Assembly (NCBI GenBank): GCA_000720535.1
Contig: JOAZ01000007.1
Coordinates: forward strand, 285,997-349,996
DNA length: 64,000 bases
Direction of reading: 5' to 3'
Source: Streptomyces halstedii
Lineage (GTDB): Bacteria > Actinomycetota > Actinomycetes > Streptomycetales > Streptomycetaceae
Numbering within the stretch: the first letter of the stretch is position 1; each line of letters starts with the position of its first letter. The translations under genes and the position numbers were made by a program. Shown piece after piece: positions 9,030 through 18,303 of the stretch. The notes under the pieces are model-generated. The model made no database searches and was not told the origin of the DNA. It saw only the letters and a program-made list of their open reading frames with translations.

Positions 9030-9670
9030 GCGCGCTGGACTGGCTGAACTCCGAGGCGTTCACCGCCTTCGGGCAGCACATCATCTGGTCGGACATGCTC
9101 GGCAACACGATCGGCCTGTTCGCCCTGGCCCTCGGCTGGCTCCGCTCGGTGTGGACCTGGCCCGCCCAACTGCTCTCCGGCCTCGTCCTGATCGCCGCCA
9201 ACGTGTCGGTGCAGCAGGCCGGCAGCGTCGGCAAACAGCTGATCGTCGTCGCCGTCGCCGTATGGGGCTGGCAGCAGTGGACCCGCGGCCGGCGGCAGGC
9301 GCAGGACGGCTCCCTCGCCGTACGCTTCGCCACCTGGCGCGAGCGCGGCTACCTGCTCGGCGCGGCCGCCCTCGGCACCCTCGCGGTCGGCGGACTGTTC
9401 ACCGCCTTCCCGTCCCTGTCCTGGAGCCCGTGGGCCGACGCCTACATCTTCGCCGGCACCCTCGTCGCGATGGTCGCCCAGGCCCGTGGCATGGTCGAGT
9501 TCTGGTTCGCGTGGCTGCTGGTCGACCTCGTCGGCGTCCCGCTCAACTTCCACAGCGGGCTCGCCTTCTCCGGTCTCATCTACGTCGTCTACGGCGCCCT
9601 CGTCCTGTGGGGCATGCGCGACTGGTGGCTGCGTACCCGGACACCCGCTCTGGAAGGAGCCACGGCATGA
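9026..9670 (+). CDS. ribM: Riboflavin transporter of the PnuC/RibM family
   Basis: A 214-aa membrane protein with about six to seven helices and PnuC-family features ([19 protein letters not shown], a [12 protein letters not shown]-like segment near the C-terminus). PnuC proteins move vitamins by facilitated diffusion coupled to intracellular phosphorylation. Members inside riboflavin operons of Corynebacterium and Streptomyces are the RibM/PnuX type that transport riboflavin rather than nicotinamide riboside. It overlaps both neighbours by ATGA, so it is under the same FMN riboswitch. The substrate assignment rests on this context. Confidence 0.87.
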   Translation: MSALDWLNSEAFTAFGQHIIWSDMLGNTIGLFALALGWLRSVWTWPAQLLSGLVLIAANVSVQQAGSVGKQLIVVAVAVWGWQQWTRGRRQAQDGSLAVRFATWRERGYLLGAAALGTLAVGGLFTAFPSLSWSPWADAYIFAGTLVAMVAQARGMVEFWFAWLLVDLVGVPLNFHSGLAFSGLIYVVYGALVLWGMRDWWLRTRTPALEGATA

Positions 9671-10953
9671 CCGACCGTCCCGCCCGGCCCCACGACCTCT
9701 CCTACGACCTGTCGCTCGACCCCGTCGCCCAGGCCGTCCGCGACATCGCCGCCGGCCGGCCCGTCGTGGTCGTCGACGACGAGAACCGGGAGAACGAGGG
9801 CGACCTCGTCATCGCCGCCGAGAAGGCGACCCCCGAGATCGTCGCGTTCATGATGAGCGAGTGCCGGGGCCTGATCTGCGCGCCCATGGAGCACGACGAA
9901 CTGGAACGCCTCGCGCTCCCGCAGATGGTCGCGCACAACACCGAGTCGATGCGGACGGCCTTCACCGTCTCCGTCGACGCCTCAAACGCCCACGGCGTCA
10001 CCACCGGGATCTCCGCCGCCGACCGCGCCACCACCCTGCGGATGCTGGCGGGCGGCGCGGCCGGACCGGACGACTTCGTACGCCCCGGGCACATCTTCCC
10101 GCTGCGGGCCCGGCCCGGCGGGGTCCTGGTCCGCAACGGCCACACCGAGGCCGCGGTCGACCTCGCGCGGCTCGCCGGGCTGCGGCCCGCCGGGGCCATC
10201 GTGGAGATCGCCGGCGAGGACGGGACCATGCTGCGGCTGCCCGAACTCGTCCCGTTCGCCCGCAAGCACGGCCTCACGATCATCTCCATCGAGGACCTCG
10301 TCGCCTACCGGCGCAGCGCCGAGCCGACGGTCCGCCGCGAGGCGGAGGTCCGGCTGCCCACCGCGTTCGGGCCGTTCACCGCGTACGGCTACCGCTCCAC
10401 CGTCGACGGCGTGGAGCACGTGGCGCTCGTGCACGGCGACCTCGGCGACGGCCAGGACGTCCTCGTCCGGGTCCACTCCGAATGCCTGACCGGCGACATC
10501 TTCGCCTCCCAGCGCTGCGACTGCGGCCCGCAGCTGCACGCCTCCATGGAGCGGATCACGGACGAGGGACGCGGAGTCGTCGTCTATCTGCGCGGCCACG
10601 AGGGCCGGGGCATCGGACTGCTGTCCAAGCTGCGCGCGTACGAACTCCAGGAACGCGGCTCCGACACCCTCGACGCCAACCTCGAACTCGGCCTGCCCGC
10701 CGACGCCCGGGACTACGCGGCCGGCGCGCGGATCCTCACCGACCTCGGGGTGCGCACCCTGCGGCTGATGACCAACAACCCGGACAAGACCGCGGCCCTG
10801 GTCCGGCACGGACTCGGCGTCACCGGCCGCGTCCCCATGCCGGTCCAGGCCGGTGAGCACAACCTGCGGTACCTGCGCACCAAGCGCGACCGCATGGGCC
10901 ACGACCTGCCCTGGCTCGACGCCCCCGCGGTGTCGGCCTGCGGCAACCAGTAA
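9667..10953 (+). CDS. ribBA: Bifunctional DHBP synthase / GTP cyclohydrolase II RibBA
   Basis: A 428-aa fusion catalysing the two entry reactions of riboflavin synthesis. The N-terminal 3,4-dihydroxy-2-butanone-4-phosphate synthase (about 15-215) has the acidic loop [11 protein letters not shown] and the [12 protein letters not shown] and RPGHIFPL motifs. The C-terminal GTP cyclohydrolase II (about 220-420) has the zinc ligands in [17 protein letters not shown], then [10 protein letters not shown] and RLMTNNPDK. The ATG overlaps the stop of ribM. Both domains look complete. Confidence 0.95.
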   Translation: MTDRPARPHDLSYDLSLDPVAQAVRDIAAGRPVVVVDDENRENEGDLVIAAEKATPEIVAFMMSECRGLICAPMEHDELERLALPQMVAHNTESMRTAFTVSVDASNAHGVTTGISAADRATTLRMLAGGAAGPDDFVRPGHIFPLRARPGGVLVRNGHTEAAVDLARLAGLRPAGAIVEIAGEDGTMLRLPELVPFARKHGLTIISIEDLVAYRRSAEPTVRREAEVRLPTAFGPFTAYGYRSTVDGVEHVALVHGDLGDGQDVLVRVHSECLTGDIFASQRCDCGPQLHASMERITDEGRGVVVYLRGHEGRGIGLLSKLRAYELQERGSDTLDANLELGLPADARDYAAGARILTDLGVRTLRLMTNNPDKTAALVRHGLGVTGRVPMPVQAGEHNLRYLRTKRDRMGHDLPWLDAPAVSACGNQ

Positions 10954-10978
10954 CCACCGACGCACCACCAGGAGAGAC

Positions 10979-11464
10979 ATGAGCGGCAAGGGCGCACCCG
11001 AACTGTCCGTACGCAACTGCGGCGACCTCCGGGTCGCGGTGATCGCGGCCCAGTGGCACGAGAAGGTCATGGACGGACTCGTCGACGGGGCCCTGCGCGC
11101 CCTGCACGACCTGGGCATCGACGAACCGACCCTGCTGAGGGTGCCCGGCAGCTTCGAACTGCCGGTGGTGGCCAAGGTCCTCGCCGACCGCGGCTACGAC
11201 GCGATCGTCGCCCTCGGTGTGATCATCCGCGGCGGCACCCCGCACTTCGAATACGTGTCCCAGGGCGTCACCGCCGGCCTCACCCAGGTCGCCGTCGACA
11301 CCGGGGTGCCCATCGGCTTCGGCGTCCTCACCTGTGACACCGACGAGCAGGCGCTCGACCGGGCCGGGCTGGAGGGATCCAACGAGGACAAGGGGCACGA
11401 AGCGGTCACCGCCGCCGTCGCCACCGCCGCCACCCTGCGCACCGTGAGCGAACCCTGGCGCTGA
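10979..11464 (+). CDS. ribH: 6,7-dimethyl-8-ribityllumazine synthase
   Basis: A 161-aa enzyme condensing the pyrimidine and DHBP intermediates. Family motifs present are [30 protein letters not shown] and [11 protein letters not shown], with the usual C-terminal HKG-like basic region (EDKGHEA). The start ATG at 10979 follows GGAGAG by 2-3 nt, 25 nt after the ribBA stop. It closes the riboflavin part of the operon. Confidence 0.95.
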   Translation: MSGKGAPELSVRNCGDLRVAVIAAQWHEKVMDGLVDGALRALHDLGIDEPTLLRVPGSFELPVVAKVLADRGYDAIVALGVIIRGGTPHFEYVSQGVTAGLTQVAVDTGVPIGFGVLTCDTDEQALDRAGLEGSNEDKGHEAVTAAVATAATLRTVSEPWR

Positions 11465-11497
11465 GCGGCCACCGGGACCCCGTATTCTGAGGACATC

Positions 11498-11770
11498 ATG
11501 GCGAACAAAACCTTCGAAGAGCTCTTCGCCGAGCTCCAGCTCAAGGCCGCCGAAGGCGACCCCTCCACCTCCCGCACCGCCGAACTGGTGGACAAGGGCG
11601 TGCATGCCATCGGCAAGAAGGTCGTCGAGGAGGCCGCCGAGGTCTGGATGGCCGCCGAGTACGAGGGCAAGGAAGCCGCCGCCGAGGAGATCTCGCAGCT
11701 GCTCTACCACGTCCAGGTGATGATGGTCGCCCGCGGGATCTCCCTCGACGACGTCTACGCCCACCTCTGA
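11498..11770 (+). CDS. hisE: Phosphoribosyl-ATP pyrophosphatase
   Basis: A 90-aa MazG-like all-alpha enzyme for the second step of histidine synthesis. The acidic metal-binding motifs [10 protein letters not shown] and EEISQLLYH are intact. GAGGACATC precedes the ATG. It lies 33 nt after ribH and 59 nt before hisG. A TATTCT hexamer at 11483 could give the his pair its own promoter, but read-through from the rib operon is equally possible. hisE standing apart from hisI next to hisG is typical of actinobacteria. Confidence 0.94.
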   Translation: MANKTFEELFAELQLKAAEGDPSTSRTAELVDKGVHAIGKKVVEEAAEVWMAAEYEGKEAAAEEISQLLYHVQVMMVARGISLDDVYAHL

Positions 11771-11829
11771 GCACAGCACGCTCCTCCTGCTCTTCCCCAA
11801 CTCCCTCCGCACGAAGGAAAGCTGACCTC

Positions 11830-12678
11830 ATGCTGCGCATCGCCGTCCCCAACAAGGGTTCTCTCTCCGGGCCTGCGATGGCGATGCTCCATGAGGCCGG
11901 CTACCAGCAGCGCAAGGAGTCCAAGGAACTCGTCCTGGTCGACCCCTCGAACGAGGTCGAGTTCTTCTACCTGCGCCCGCGGGACATCGCGATCTACGTC
12001 AGCTCCGGCCGCCTGGACATCGGCATCACCGGCCGCGACCTGCTCCAGGACTCCGGCGCCGAGGCCGAGGAGATCCTCCAGCTCGGCTTCGCCCGCTCCA
12101 CCTTCCGCTACGCCACCAGGCCCGGCACGGCCACCGGCCCGCAGGACTTCGGCGGCATGACGATCGCCACCTCCTACGAGGGCATCGTGGGGGCACACCT
12201 CGCGGGCGCGGGCGTCGACGCCTCCGTCGTCCACCTGGACGGGGCCGTCGAGACCGCCATCGAGCTGGGCGTCGCCCAGGTCATCGCCGACGTCGTGGAG
12301 ACCGGCACCAGCCTGCGCAACGCCGGACTGGAAGTCATCGGCGAGCCGATCATGACCTCGGAAGCCGTCGTGATCCGCCGCAAGGGCGCCCCCGGCGACG
12401 AGCCCAAGGTGCGGCAGTTCCTGCGCCGCCTCCAGGGCGTCCTGGTCGCCCGCAGCTACGTGATGATGGACTACGACTGCCGCGTCGAGCACCTGGAGCG
12501 CGCGGTCGCCCTCACCCCCGGCCTGGAGTCGCCGACGATCTCCCCCCTGCACCACGAGGGATGGGTCGCCGTACGCTCCATGGTCGCCGCCAAGGAAGCC
12601 CAGCGGATCATGGACGACCTGTACGAGCTCGGGGCCCGCGCCATCCTCACGACGGCCATCCACGCCTGCCGCCTCTGA
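11830..12678 (+). CDS. hisG: ATP phosphoribosyltransferase, long (regulated) form
   Basis: A 282-aa enzyme joining ATP and PRPP in the first, histidine-inhibited step of the pathway. The catalytic part (about 1-210) begins LRIAVPNKGSLSG and contains DIGITGRDLL and the PRPP loop VETGTSLRNAGLEVIGE. A C-terminal ACT-like regulatory domain (about 215-282) marks it as the HisG-L type that does not need HisZ. It follows hisE in the same direction. Confidence 0.95.
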   Translation: MLRIAVPNKGSLSGPAMAMLHEAGYQQRKESKELVLVDPSNEVEFFYLRPRDIAIYVSSGRLDIGITGRDLLQDSGAEAEEILQLGFARSTFRYATRPGTATGPQDFGGMTIATSYEGIVGAHLAGAGVDASVVHLDGAVETAIELGVAQVIADVVETGTSLRNAGLEVIGEPIMTSEAVVIRRKGAPGDEPKVRQFLRRLQGVLVARSYVMMDYDCRVEHLERAVALTPGLESPTISPLHHEGWVAVRSMVAAKEAQRIMDDLYELGARAILTTAIHACRL

Positions 12679-12712
12679 CGGCAGGGAACCCCAGTCACGA
12701 AGGACGCACCCC

Positions 12713-13192
12713 ATGTCCGCCGCCGCCCCCCGGCCCACCGCACGCCCCGACCTCCCGGCCACCTTCCGGCCCACCCTCACCCGGGTGGTGCTGCTGGCCG
12801 TGGGACTGGTGATGTTCCTCGTCATCACGGCCATCGCGATGATCCTGGAGAGCCTGAGCCCGGGGGAGCGGACCAGCTTCGTCTTCGTCGCCCTGCTCTT
12901 CTTCGGCGTCCTGGCCCTGCTCAGCAGGCCCCGGATCGTCGCCGACGAGAACGGGGTCACCGTGGTCAACATCACCCGGACGCGCCGACTGGCCTGGGCG
13001 GAGATCGTGCGCGTCAACCTCCGGGCCGGTGACCCCTGGGTCTTCCTCGACCTCAGCGACGGCACCAGCCTGCCCGCCCTCGGCATCCAGCCCGGAATCG
13101 CCCGCGAACACGCCATCCGCGACGCCCGCGCGCTGCGCGCCCTCGCCGAATTCCATGGCAGTGGAGTGGACGAGAGCACACAGAACGGCTGA
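12713..13192 (+). CDS. PH-like domain membrane protein of unknown function
   Basis: A 159-aa protein with two hydrophobic helices (about residues 27-47 and 56-72) followed by a short beta-rich domain (about 78-145) containing RPRIVADENGVTVVN and LAWAEIVRVNLR. This matches the bacterial PH-like (bPH2/DUF2581-type) pattern that often sits beside hisG in actinomycetes. It has a good Shine-Dalgarno (GAAGGA) and lies 34 nt after hisG, so it is probably cotranscribed. No enzymatic motif is visible; a membrane-anchored binding domain is the most that can be said. Confidence 0.75.
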   Translation: MSAAAPRPTARPDLPATFRPTLTRVVLLAVGLVMFLVITAIAMILESLSPGERTSFVFVALLFFGVLALLSRPRIVADENGVTVVNITRTRRLAWAEIVRVNLRAGDPWVFLDLSDGTSLPALGIQPGIAREHAIRDARALRALAEFHGSGVDESTQNG

Positions 13193-13307
13193 GCCCCCTG
13201 CCCCGTACGCCGTCTTCCCGATTATTCTGGAGGACGGCGGCGCCCCGTGCGCGCCCCGCCCCGCACCGAACGGCCCCTGAGGCCCGCGGGGCATTCCTGC
13301 GACCCAA

Positions 13308-13379
13308 GGAGTGACTCCCTCCAGCAATGGACGGATCGTCCGGTAGTACCTGCGCCGCCCCCTCCCCGGAGGCGGCGGC
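13308..13379 (+). promoter_or_regulatory. Hairpin-rich leader of the CorC/HlyC operon with SD inside a stem
   Basis: Successive short stems are visible: GGAG/CTCC (13308-13318), GGACG/CGTCC (13329-13341), GGT/ACC (13342-13350) and CGCCGCC/GGCGGCG (13353-13377). The last one contains the Shine-Dalgarno GGAGG (13368-13372), 7 nt before the ATG. This layout would allow structure-dependent translation. It does not match a riboswitch class I can name, so it is reported as a candidate only. Confidence 0.4.
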
Positions 13380-14747
13380 ATGACCACCCCCCTGTTGCTG
13401 CTCACCGCGGCATTCCTTCTCATCCTCGCCAACGGATTCTTCGTGGCCGCCGAATTCGGGCTCGTCACGGTGCAACGGCCGGACGCCGAGCGGGCGGCCG
13501 CCGAGGGCGACCGCCGGGCCCGTACCGTCGTCGCCGCCCTGCGCGAACTCTCCTTCCAGCTCTCCGGCACCCAACTCGGCATCACCATCACCTCACTGGT
13601 GGTGGGCATGCTCGCCGAACCGGCGCTCGCCCAGCTGATGGCCGCACCGCTCACCGCCACCGGACTGCCCGAAGGGGCCGTCCCCGGGGTGAGCGTGGTG
13701 ATCGGCATGCTGCTCGCCTCCGCCGTCCAGATGGTGATCGGCGAGCTCGTCCCGAAGAACTGGGCGGTCTCCCGCCCGCTCCAGGTCGCCCGGTTCGTGG
13801 CCGGGCCCCAGCACCGCTTCTCGGCCGCCCTGCGCCCGGTGATCAGCGCGCTGAACACCGCCGCCAACCGGCTGGTGCGCCTGCTGGGGGTGGAGCCCAC
13901 CGACGAGCTGGCCTCCGCCCGCACCCCCGGCGAGCTGGTCTCCCTGGCCCGGCACTCCGCCGAGGCCGGCACCCTGGAGCAGGACACCGCCGACCTCTTC
14001 GTACGGACGCTGTCCCTCGCCGGACTGACCGCCCAGCACGTCATGACGCCCCGGGTGAAGGTCAGCGCCCTCCAGTCCTCGGCGACCGCCGCGGACGTCC
14101 TCAACCTCACCCGGGCCACCGGCCTCTCCCGCTTCCCCGTCTACCGGGAACGCATCGACGAGGTCGTCGGCATGGTCTACCTCAAGGACGCGCTCGCCGT
14201 CCCGGGCCAGGACCGGCGGCGCACCCCGGCGGGGCTCATCGCCGTGACCCCGCTCATGGTCCCGGAGACCCTGCCCGTGGAGCAGCTGCTCCGGCGGCTC
14301 CGCAACGAGCAGCCGATCGCCGTCGTGGTCGACGAGTACGGCGGCACCGCCGGGGTCGTCACCCTGGAGGACATCATCGAGGAGCTCGTCGGAGAGGTGC
14401 GCGACGAGCACGACGCCGAGGGCGCCGACCGCCCCGACATGACCTCCGTCACCACCGAGGACGGACGCCCCGGCTGGGACGTCGAGGGCAGTTGCCGCGT
14501 CCTCACCCTGCGCCGGATAGGCCTCGACGTGCCCGACGGTCCGTACGAGACGGTGGCGGGGCTCGTCGCCGACCTGCTGGGCCGTATCCCGGCCCCCGGC
14601 GACCGGGCCGAACTGCCCGGCTGGCGGATCGCCGTCCGCCAGGTCGGCCACTACCGGGCCGAGCGGGTCCGCTTCGTCCGGCTCACGGACCTGCCGGACA
14701 CCGCACCGCACGCCCCCGCCCCGGCACTGCTGGAGGTCGCGCGATGA
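13380..14747 (+). CDS. CorC/HlyC-family CBS-domain membrane protein (CNNM-like)
   Basis: A 455-aa protein with an N-terminal CNNM/DUF21 transmembrane domain (about 1-190; LANGFFVAAEFGLVTV, GTQLGITITSLVVGML, VIGELVPKNWAV). A pair of CBS domains follows (about 210-340; VMTPRVKVSAL, TGLSRFPVYRERIDEVVGMVYLKD, VDEYGGTAGVVTLEDIIEELVGE). A C-terminal CorC_HlyC domain completes it (about 355-440). Related proteins act in magnesium or cobalt transport; the old name haemolysin is misleading. It is the first gene of a two-gene unit, overlapping the next by ATGA. Confidence 0.92.
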   Translation: MTTPLLLLTAAFLLILANGFFVAAEFGLVTVQRPDAERAAAEGDRRARTVVAALRELSFQLSGTQLGITITSLVVGMLAEPALAQLMAAPLTATGLPEGAVPGVSVVIGMLLASAVQMVIGELVPKNWAVSRPLQVARFVAGPQHRFSAALRPVISALNTAANRLVRLLGVEPTDELASARTPGELVSLARHSAEAGTLEQDTADLFVRTLSLAGLTAQHVMTPRVKVSALQSSATAADVLNLTRATGLSRFPVYRERIDEVVGMVYLKDALAVPGQDRRRTPAGLIAVTPLMVPETLPVEQLLRRLRNEQPIAVVVDEYGGTAGVVTLEDIIEELVGEVRDEHDAEGADRPDMTSVTTEDGRPGWDVEGSCRVLTLRRIGLDVPDGPYETVAGLVADLLGRIPAPGDRAELPGWRIAVRQVGHYRAERVRFVRLTDLPDTAPHAPAPALLEVAR

Positions 14748-15847
14748 GCGTCGTGCAACTGCTCTTCGCCGTCCTGCTGGTGCTGGCGAACGGCTTCTTC
14801 GTCGGGGCCGAGTTCGCGCTCGTCTCCGTGCGGCGCAGCCAGATCGAACCCCTCGCGGCCGGTGGGTCGGGGCGGGCCAGACAGGTCCTGTACGGACTGG
14901 AGCACCTGCCGCAGATGATGGCCGCGGCCCAGTTCGGTATCACCGTCTGCTCACTCACCCTCGGCGCGGTCGCCGAGCCGACCGTCGCCCGCCTGCTGGA
15001 GCCGGTCTTCCACGCGGCCCACCTCCCCGAGGGACTCGTCCACCCGCTCGGCTACGCGCTGGCGCTCGTCTGCGTGGTCTTCCTGCACCTCGTCATCGGC
15101 GAGATGGTCCCGAAGAACCTCGCGATGGCCGCGCCCGAGCGGACGGCGCTGTGGTTCAGCCCCGGCCTGGTCGGCTTCGCCCGGCTCTGCCGGCCGGTCA
15201 CCGTCGCGCTCGGGGCCTGCGCCCGGGTCGTGCTGCGGCTCTTCGGCGTCGAGCCGAAGGACGAGGTCGAGGCCGTCTTCACCAGTGAGCAGCTCAACCG
15301 GCTCGTGGAGGACGCCGGACAGGCCGGACTCCTCGAACCGGACGCGCAGGAGCGTCTGGAGGACGCCCTGGAGCTGGGCAGCAGGCCCGTCACCGACGTC
15401 CTGCTGGAGCGCGCGTCCCTGGTCACGGTGGACCCGTCCGTCACCCCGCGCCGGATCGAGGAGCTGACGGTGGCCACCGGCTTCTCACGGTTCCCCGTCT
15501 GCGCGGAGGGCGGTGGCGCCTTCATGGGCTATCTGCACGTCAAGGACGTCCTGGAGCTGGAGGACGGCGACCGCGCCGTCCCGCAGCACGTCTGGCGCCC
15601 GATGGCCACCGTCCGGGCCGAACTCCCGCTGGACGACGCCCTGACGGTGATGCGCCGCGCCGCGACGCATCTGGCCCAGGTCGCGGACGCGTCGGGCCGG
15701 GTGCTCGGGCTGGTCGCCATGGAGGACGTCCTGGAGATGCTGGTGGGCGAGGTCCGCGACCCCGCCCACCGCGTCTCGGTGCCGCGCCGCACGGTGCGGG
15801 TTCCGGCGGAGCAGAAGGCGATGGCGCCGCTGGGGCTCACGGGCTGA
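14744..15847 (+). CDS. Second CorC/HlyC-type membrane protein lacking the C-terminal domain
   Basis: A 367-aa paralogue of the preceding gene, coupled to it by an ATGA overlap. It keeps the DUF21/CNNM membrane part (LANGFFVGAEFALVSV, AAAQFGITVCSLTLGAV, VIGEMVPKNLAM) and two CBS domains (ATGFSRFPVCAEG, GRVLGLVAMEDVLEMLVGEVRD). It ends about 30 residues later, without the CorC_HlyC domain present in its partner. The side-by-side long and short pair is conserved in actinomycetes and suggests a heteromer; that is inference. Confidence 0.9.
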   Translation: MSVVQLLFAVLLVLANGFFVGAEFALVSVRRSQIEPLAAGGSGRARQVLYGLEHLPQMMAAAQFGITVCSLTLGAVAEPTVARLLEPVFHAAHLPEGLVHPLGYALALVCVVFLHLVIGEMVPKNLAMAAPERTALWFSPGLVGFARLCRPVTVALGACARVVLRLFGVEPKDEVEAVFTSEQLNRLVEDAGQAGLLEPDAQERLEDALELGSRPVTDVLLERASLVTVDPSVTPRRIEELTVATGFSRFPVCAEGGGAFMGYLHVKDVLELEDGDRAVPQHVWRPMATVRAELPLDDALTVMRRAATHLAQVADASGRVLGLVAMEDVLEMLVGEVRDPAHRVSVPRRTVRVPAEQKAMAPLGLTG

Positions 15848-15853
15848 GGGCGA

Positions 15854-15895
15854 CCCTTCGCCGGGGCGGGCCGGACGGTCCGCCCCGGCGAAGGG
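15854..15895 (+). terminator. Terminator after the CorC pair
   Basis: Perfect 16-bp stem (15854-15869 with 15880-15895) and a 10-nt loop, starting 7 nt after the stop codon of the second CorC-like gene. It may also serve the convergent AAA ATPase gene ending at 15984. A third partial copy of the arm (CCGGCGAAGGG) follows. Confidence 0.7.
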
Positions 15896-15983
15896 ACCGC
15901 CGGCCCGGCGAAGGGCGGGCCCGCCCGGTACCGGCGCCGGGTTCGGAGCGCCCGCCGGGCGGCCAGGCCGACGCCCCGGCCCG

Positions 15984-17894
15984 TCACAGCGCGCCCGGCT
16001 CCTGCGTGCCCCGGTCGAGCGGGCCCCTGCCGGACAGCACCTCGCCGTACGCCTGCATCAGGTCCGCCAGCCGCAGCGTGGACAGGTCGTCCCGGCTCGG
16101 GGCGGCCGGGTATCCGGACAGCCGCAGATCACGGTAGGCGCAGCTCTTCTCGTACAGGGTGCGCAGGAAGCGGCCGTTGCCCAGCTCGTCGATCCAGCCC
16201 TGGTCGACCACGTGCCCGCTGACGCTGCGCAGCTCCTCCAGCGACTCCTCGTCCCACACGTCGCCGTTCTCGGCGGCCAGCACCTGCCCGATGGCGGTGA
16301 GTTCCTGGGGGCGGTAGCTGGGGAAGTCCACCCGGGTCGTGAAGCGGGAGGAGAGGCCCGGATTGGTGGACAGCAGCCGGTCCATGCCCTCCGGGTAACC
16401 GGCGAGTATGACCACGAGGTGGTCCCGGTTGTCCTCGGCCCGCTTCAGGAGGACCTGGAGCGCCTCGTCACCGTACGCGTCCCCCTTGCTGTAACCGGAG
16501 TTGGAGAGGCTGTACGCCTCGTCGACGAAGAGCACCCCGCCGAGCGCCGAGTCGATCAGCTCGTTGGCCTTCACCGCGGTCTGCCCCAGGAACTCGCCCA
16601 CCAGGTCGGAGCGCTGGGCCTCCACCAGGTGGTCGCCGCCCAGCAGTCCGAGCGCGTAGAAGACCCGGCCGAGGATGCGGGCGACGGTGGTCTTGCCCGT
16701 GCCGGACGGGCCGGAGAAGACGAAGTGCCGCTTCGGGGGCTGCACGGGAAGACCCTGCTCGGCCCGCAGCCGCGCCATGTTCAGCTGGGCCGACAGTGCC
16801 TTGACCTGGCGCTTGACGGGTTCCAGGCCCACCATGCGTTCGAGTTCGGCCAGTGCCTCCGCGAGCAGGAGGGGATCGCTCGGCCCGGCCGGGAAGACCG
16901 GGGCCCCCGCCCGTCCGCGTCCGGGTTTCTCCCGTGGCCCGGCGCTCCGGGGCGGCGGCACCGTCGCGCCCGGGACGTCCCGGGAGTCCCCGCCGCCCAG
17001 CCAGGGTTCGGGGCCGTCCACCAGATCGGTGCCCAGCACCGTGTCCACGTCCGGCAGCGCCTCCGCGCCCGTACCGTCCGCGCCGAAGCCCGCCAGGGTG
17101 ACGGCGGCCAGATCGGCCGTCTCGTCGTAGCCGTCGCCCTCGGAGATCGCGGCGAGCCGGGCGGAGGTGTCCATGAAGGCCGGGTCCACCCGGTGCACCG
17201 CCCGGTACAGCGGCAGCGCCGCGGCACTGCGCCCCGTCCCCTCGTGGGCCCGCGCCAGCCAGTACCGCAGCTCCTTGCGCTGCGGCTGCTCGCTGCGGCA
17301 GCGCATCAGGGCCGCGGACAGCAGGGGTTCGGCCTGGCCGTACATCTCCAGCCGCACCCGCGCCATGCCGCCGAACAGTCCCGCCTCGATGCCGAGCAGC
17401 GGATCGTCCACCAGAGGCTCGGTGGTGCGTACGAGCTGGTCCCAGTCCTTGACCAGATAGGACCGGCAGGCGTGCAGGAAGCGGACCTGCGGATCCGTGT
17501 CCACCGGCGGCAGCCCGGCCAGCGCCCGGTCCAGCTCGGGCACATGGCGGCCGTCCAGCCAGTGCGAGGCGTGCGCGAGCAGCAGATCGCGCGGGCTCTC
17601 CAGCACCGGCTGCACCCACCACCCCAGCCAGTACCAGGAGTTGAGCGTGCGCCGGTGGCGGGTGCGCTGCTCGCCGAAGCGCTCGCGGTGGCGGTACATG
17701 TGCAGCAGCGCCGTCGTCGTGTCGATCCGCAGGGCGTGGAGGCCGAGCCAGCCGTCGGCCATGCCGGGATCGAGACGTACCGCCGCTCTGAATTCCTCTT
17801 CGGCCTGTGGGTAGGCGCCCATCGTGTAGGCGTCCACGCCACGCAGCCAGGCGAGGTCGGCCGGGGCCTGCGTGCCCTGCATGCCGATGTCCAT
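15984..17894 (-). CDS. EccA/CbxX-type AAA+ ATPase with N-terminal TPR-like domain
   Basis: A 636-aa protein with an N-terminal helical repeat half (about 10-300; GAYPQAEEEFRAAVRLDPG is a clear TPR) and an acidic/Pro-rich linker (about 300-350). A CbxX/CfqX AAA+ domain follows (about 375-620), with Walker A GPSGTGKTT, Walker B GVLFVDEAY and an arginine-finger segment NPGLSSRF. The architecture matches EccA of type VII (ESX) secretion, which remodels ESX substrates in mycobacteria. No EsxA/B, EccB-E or mycosin gene is in this window. The ATG at 17894 with GGGGGAG upstream is preferred to one 12 nt downstream. An orphan EccA-like role is inferred. Confidence 0.88.
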   Translation of the reverse strand: MDIGMQGTQAPADLAWLRGVDAYTMGAYPQAEEEFRAAVRLDPGMADGWLGLHALRIDTTTALLHMYRHRERFGEQRTRHRRTLNSWYWLGWWVQPVLESPRDLLLAHASHWLDGRHVPELDRALAGLPPVDTDPQVRFLHACRSYLVKDWDQLVRTTEPLVDDPLLGIEAGLFGGMARVRLEMYGQAEPLLSAALMRCRSEQPQRKELRYWLARAHEGTGRSAAALPLYRAVHRVDPAFMDTSARLAAISEGDGYDETADLAAVTLAGFGADGTGAEALPDVDTVLGTDLVDGPEPWLGGGDSRDVPGATVPPPRSAGPREKPGRGRAGAPVFPAGPSDPLLLAEALAELERMVGLEPVKRQVKALSAQLNMARLRAEQGLPVQPPKRHFVFSGPSGTGKTTVARILGRVFYALGLLGGDHLVEAQRSDLVGEFLGQTAVKANELIDSALGGVLFVDEAYSLSNSGYSKGDAYGDEALQVLLKRAEDNRDHLVVILAGYPEGMDRLLSTNPGLSSRFTTRVDFPSYRPQELTAIGQVLAAENGDVWDEESLEELRSVSGHVVDQGWIDELGNGRFLRTLYEKSCAYRDLRLSGYPAAPSRDDLSTLRLADLMQAYGEVLSGRGPLDRGTQEPGAL

Positions 17895-18303
17895 CAGCTC
17901 CCCCACAAACCGAGCCCCCAGAATGTCCCGCCCGCACAGCATGCCCACCGGGGCGCTCCGAATCACCGCGCGAAGAAAGGGAATTGCCCACACCCGGGTG
18001 CATCGTACCCGCGCGTCCGGCGGGCGGGAGAGGGCGTAACCGGCGCTTCTCGGCGGTGACGCACGGTGAGAGACCGGTGCCGTGGGGGAGGCGTCGGGCC
18101 GCTCCGGGGCGGCCGGGGGAGCGGGGGTGGGAGCAGGACGAAGCCCCCGGTCACGGGGGAACAACCGGGGGCTTCGTGTCTACGGGGCTCCGAAAAGCCG
18201 CACATTCAGAACGTAAGACCTGTACGCCCCCTCGGTCAAGCCGAGTTGGGAGAGTCGTGGGGCGATTCACGGAGAGATTTCCAGCCACCCGAACCGGAGG
18301 CAC
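17895..18303. other. 409-bp intergenic region between the kinase and EccA-like genes
   Basis: Holds one strong perfect 13-bp stem, 18139-18151 with 18164-18176 and a 12-nt loop, placed to terminate the uridine-kinase-like gene that reads leftwards from 18918. The remainder should contain the promoter of the EccA-like gene. I looked for a tRNA next to the hairpin and did not find a cloverleaf. Confidence 0.5.

Noticed and set aside
18120-18260. A tRNA gene near the GAAGCCCCCGG hairpin
   Set aside because: Only a simple perfect stem-loop is found; no T-loop GTTCRANNC in the right place and no acceptor stem.
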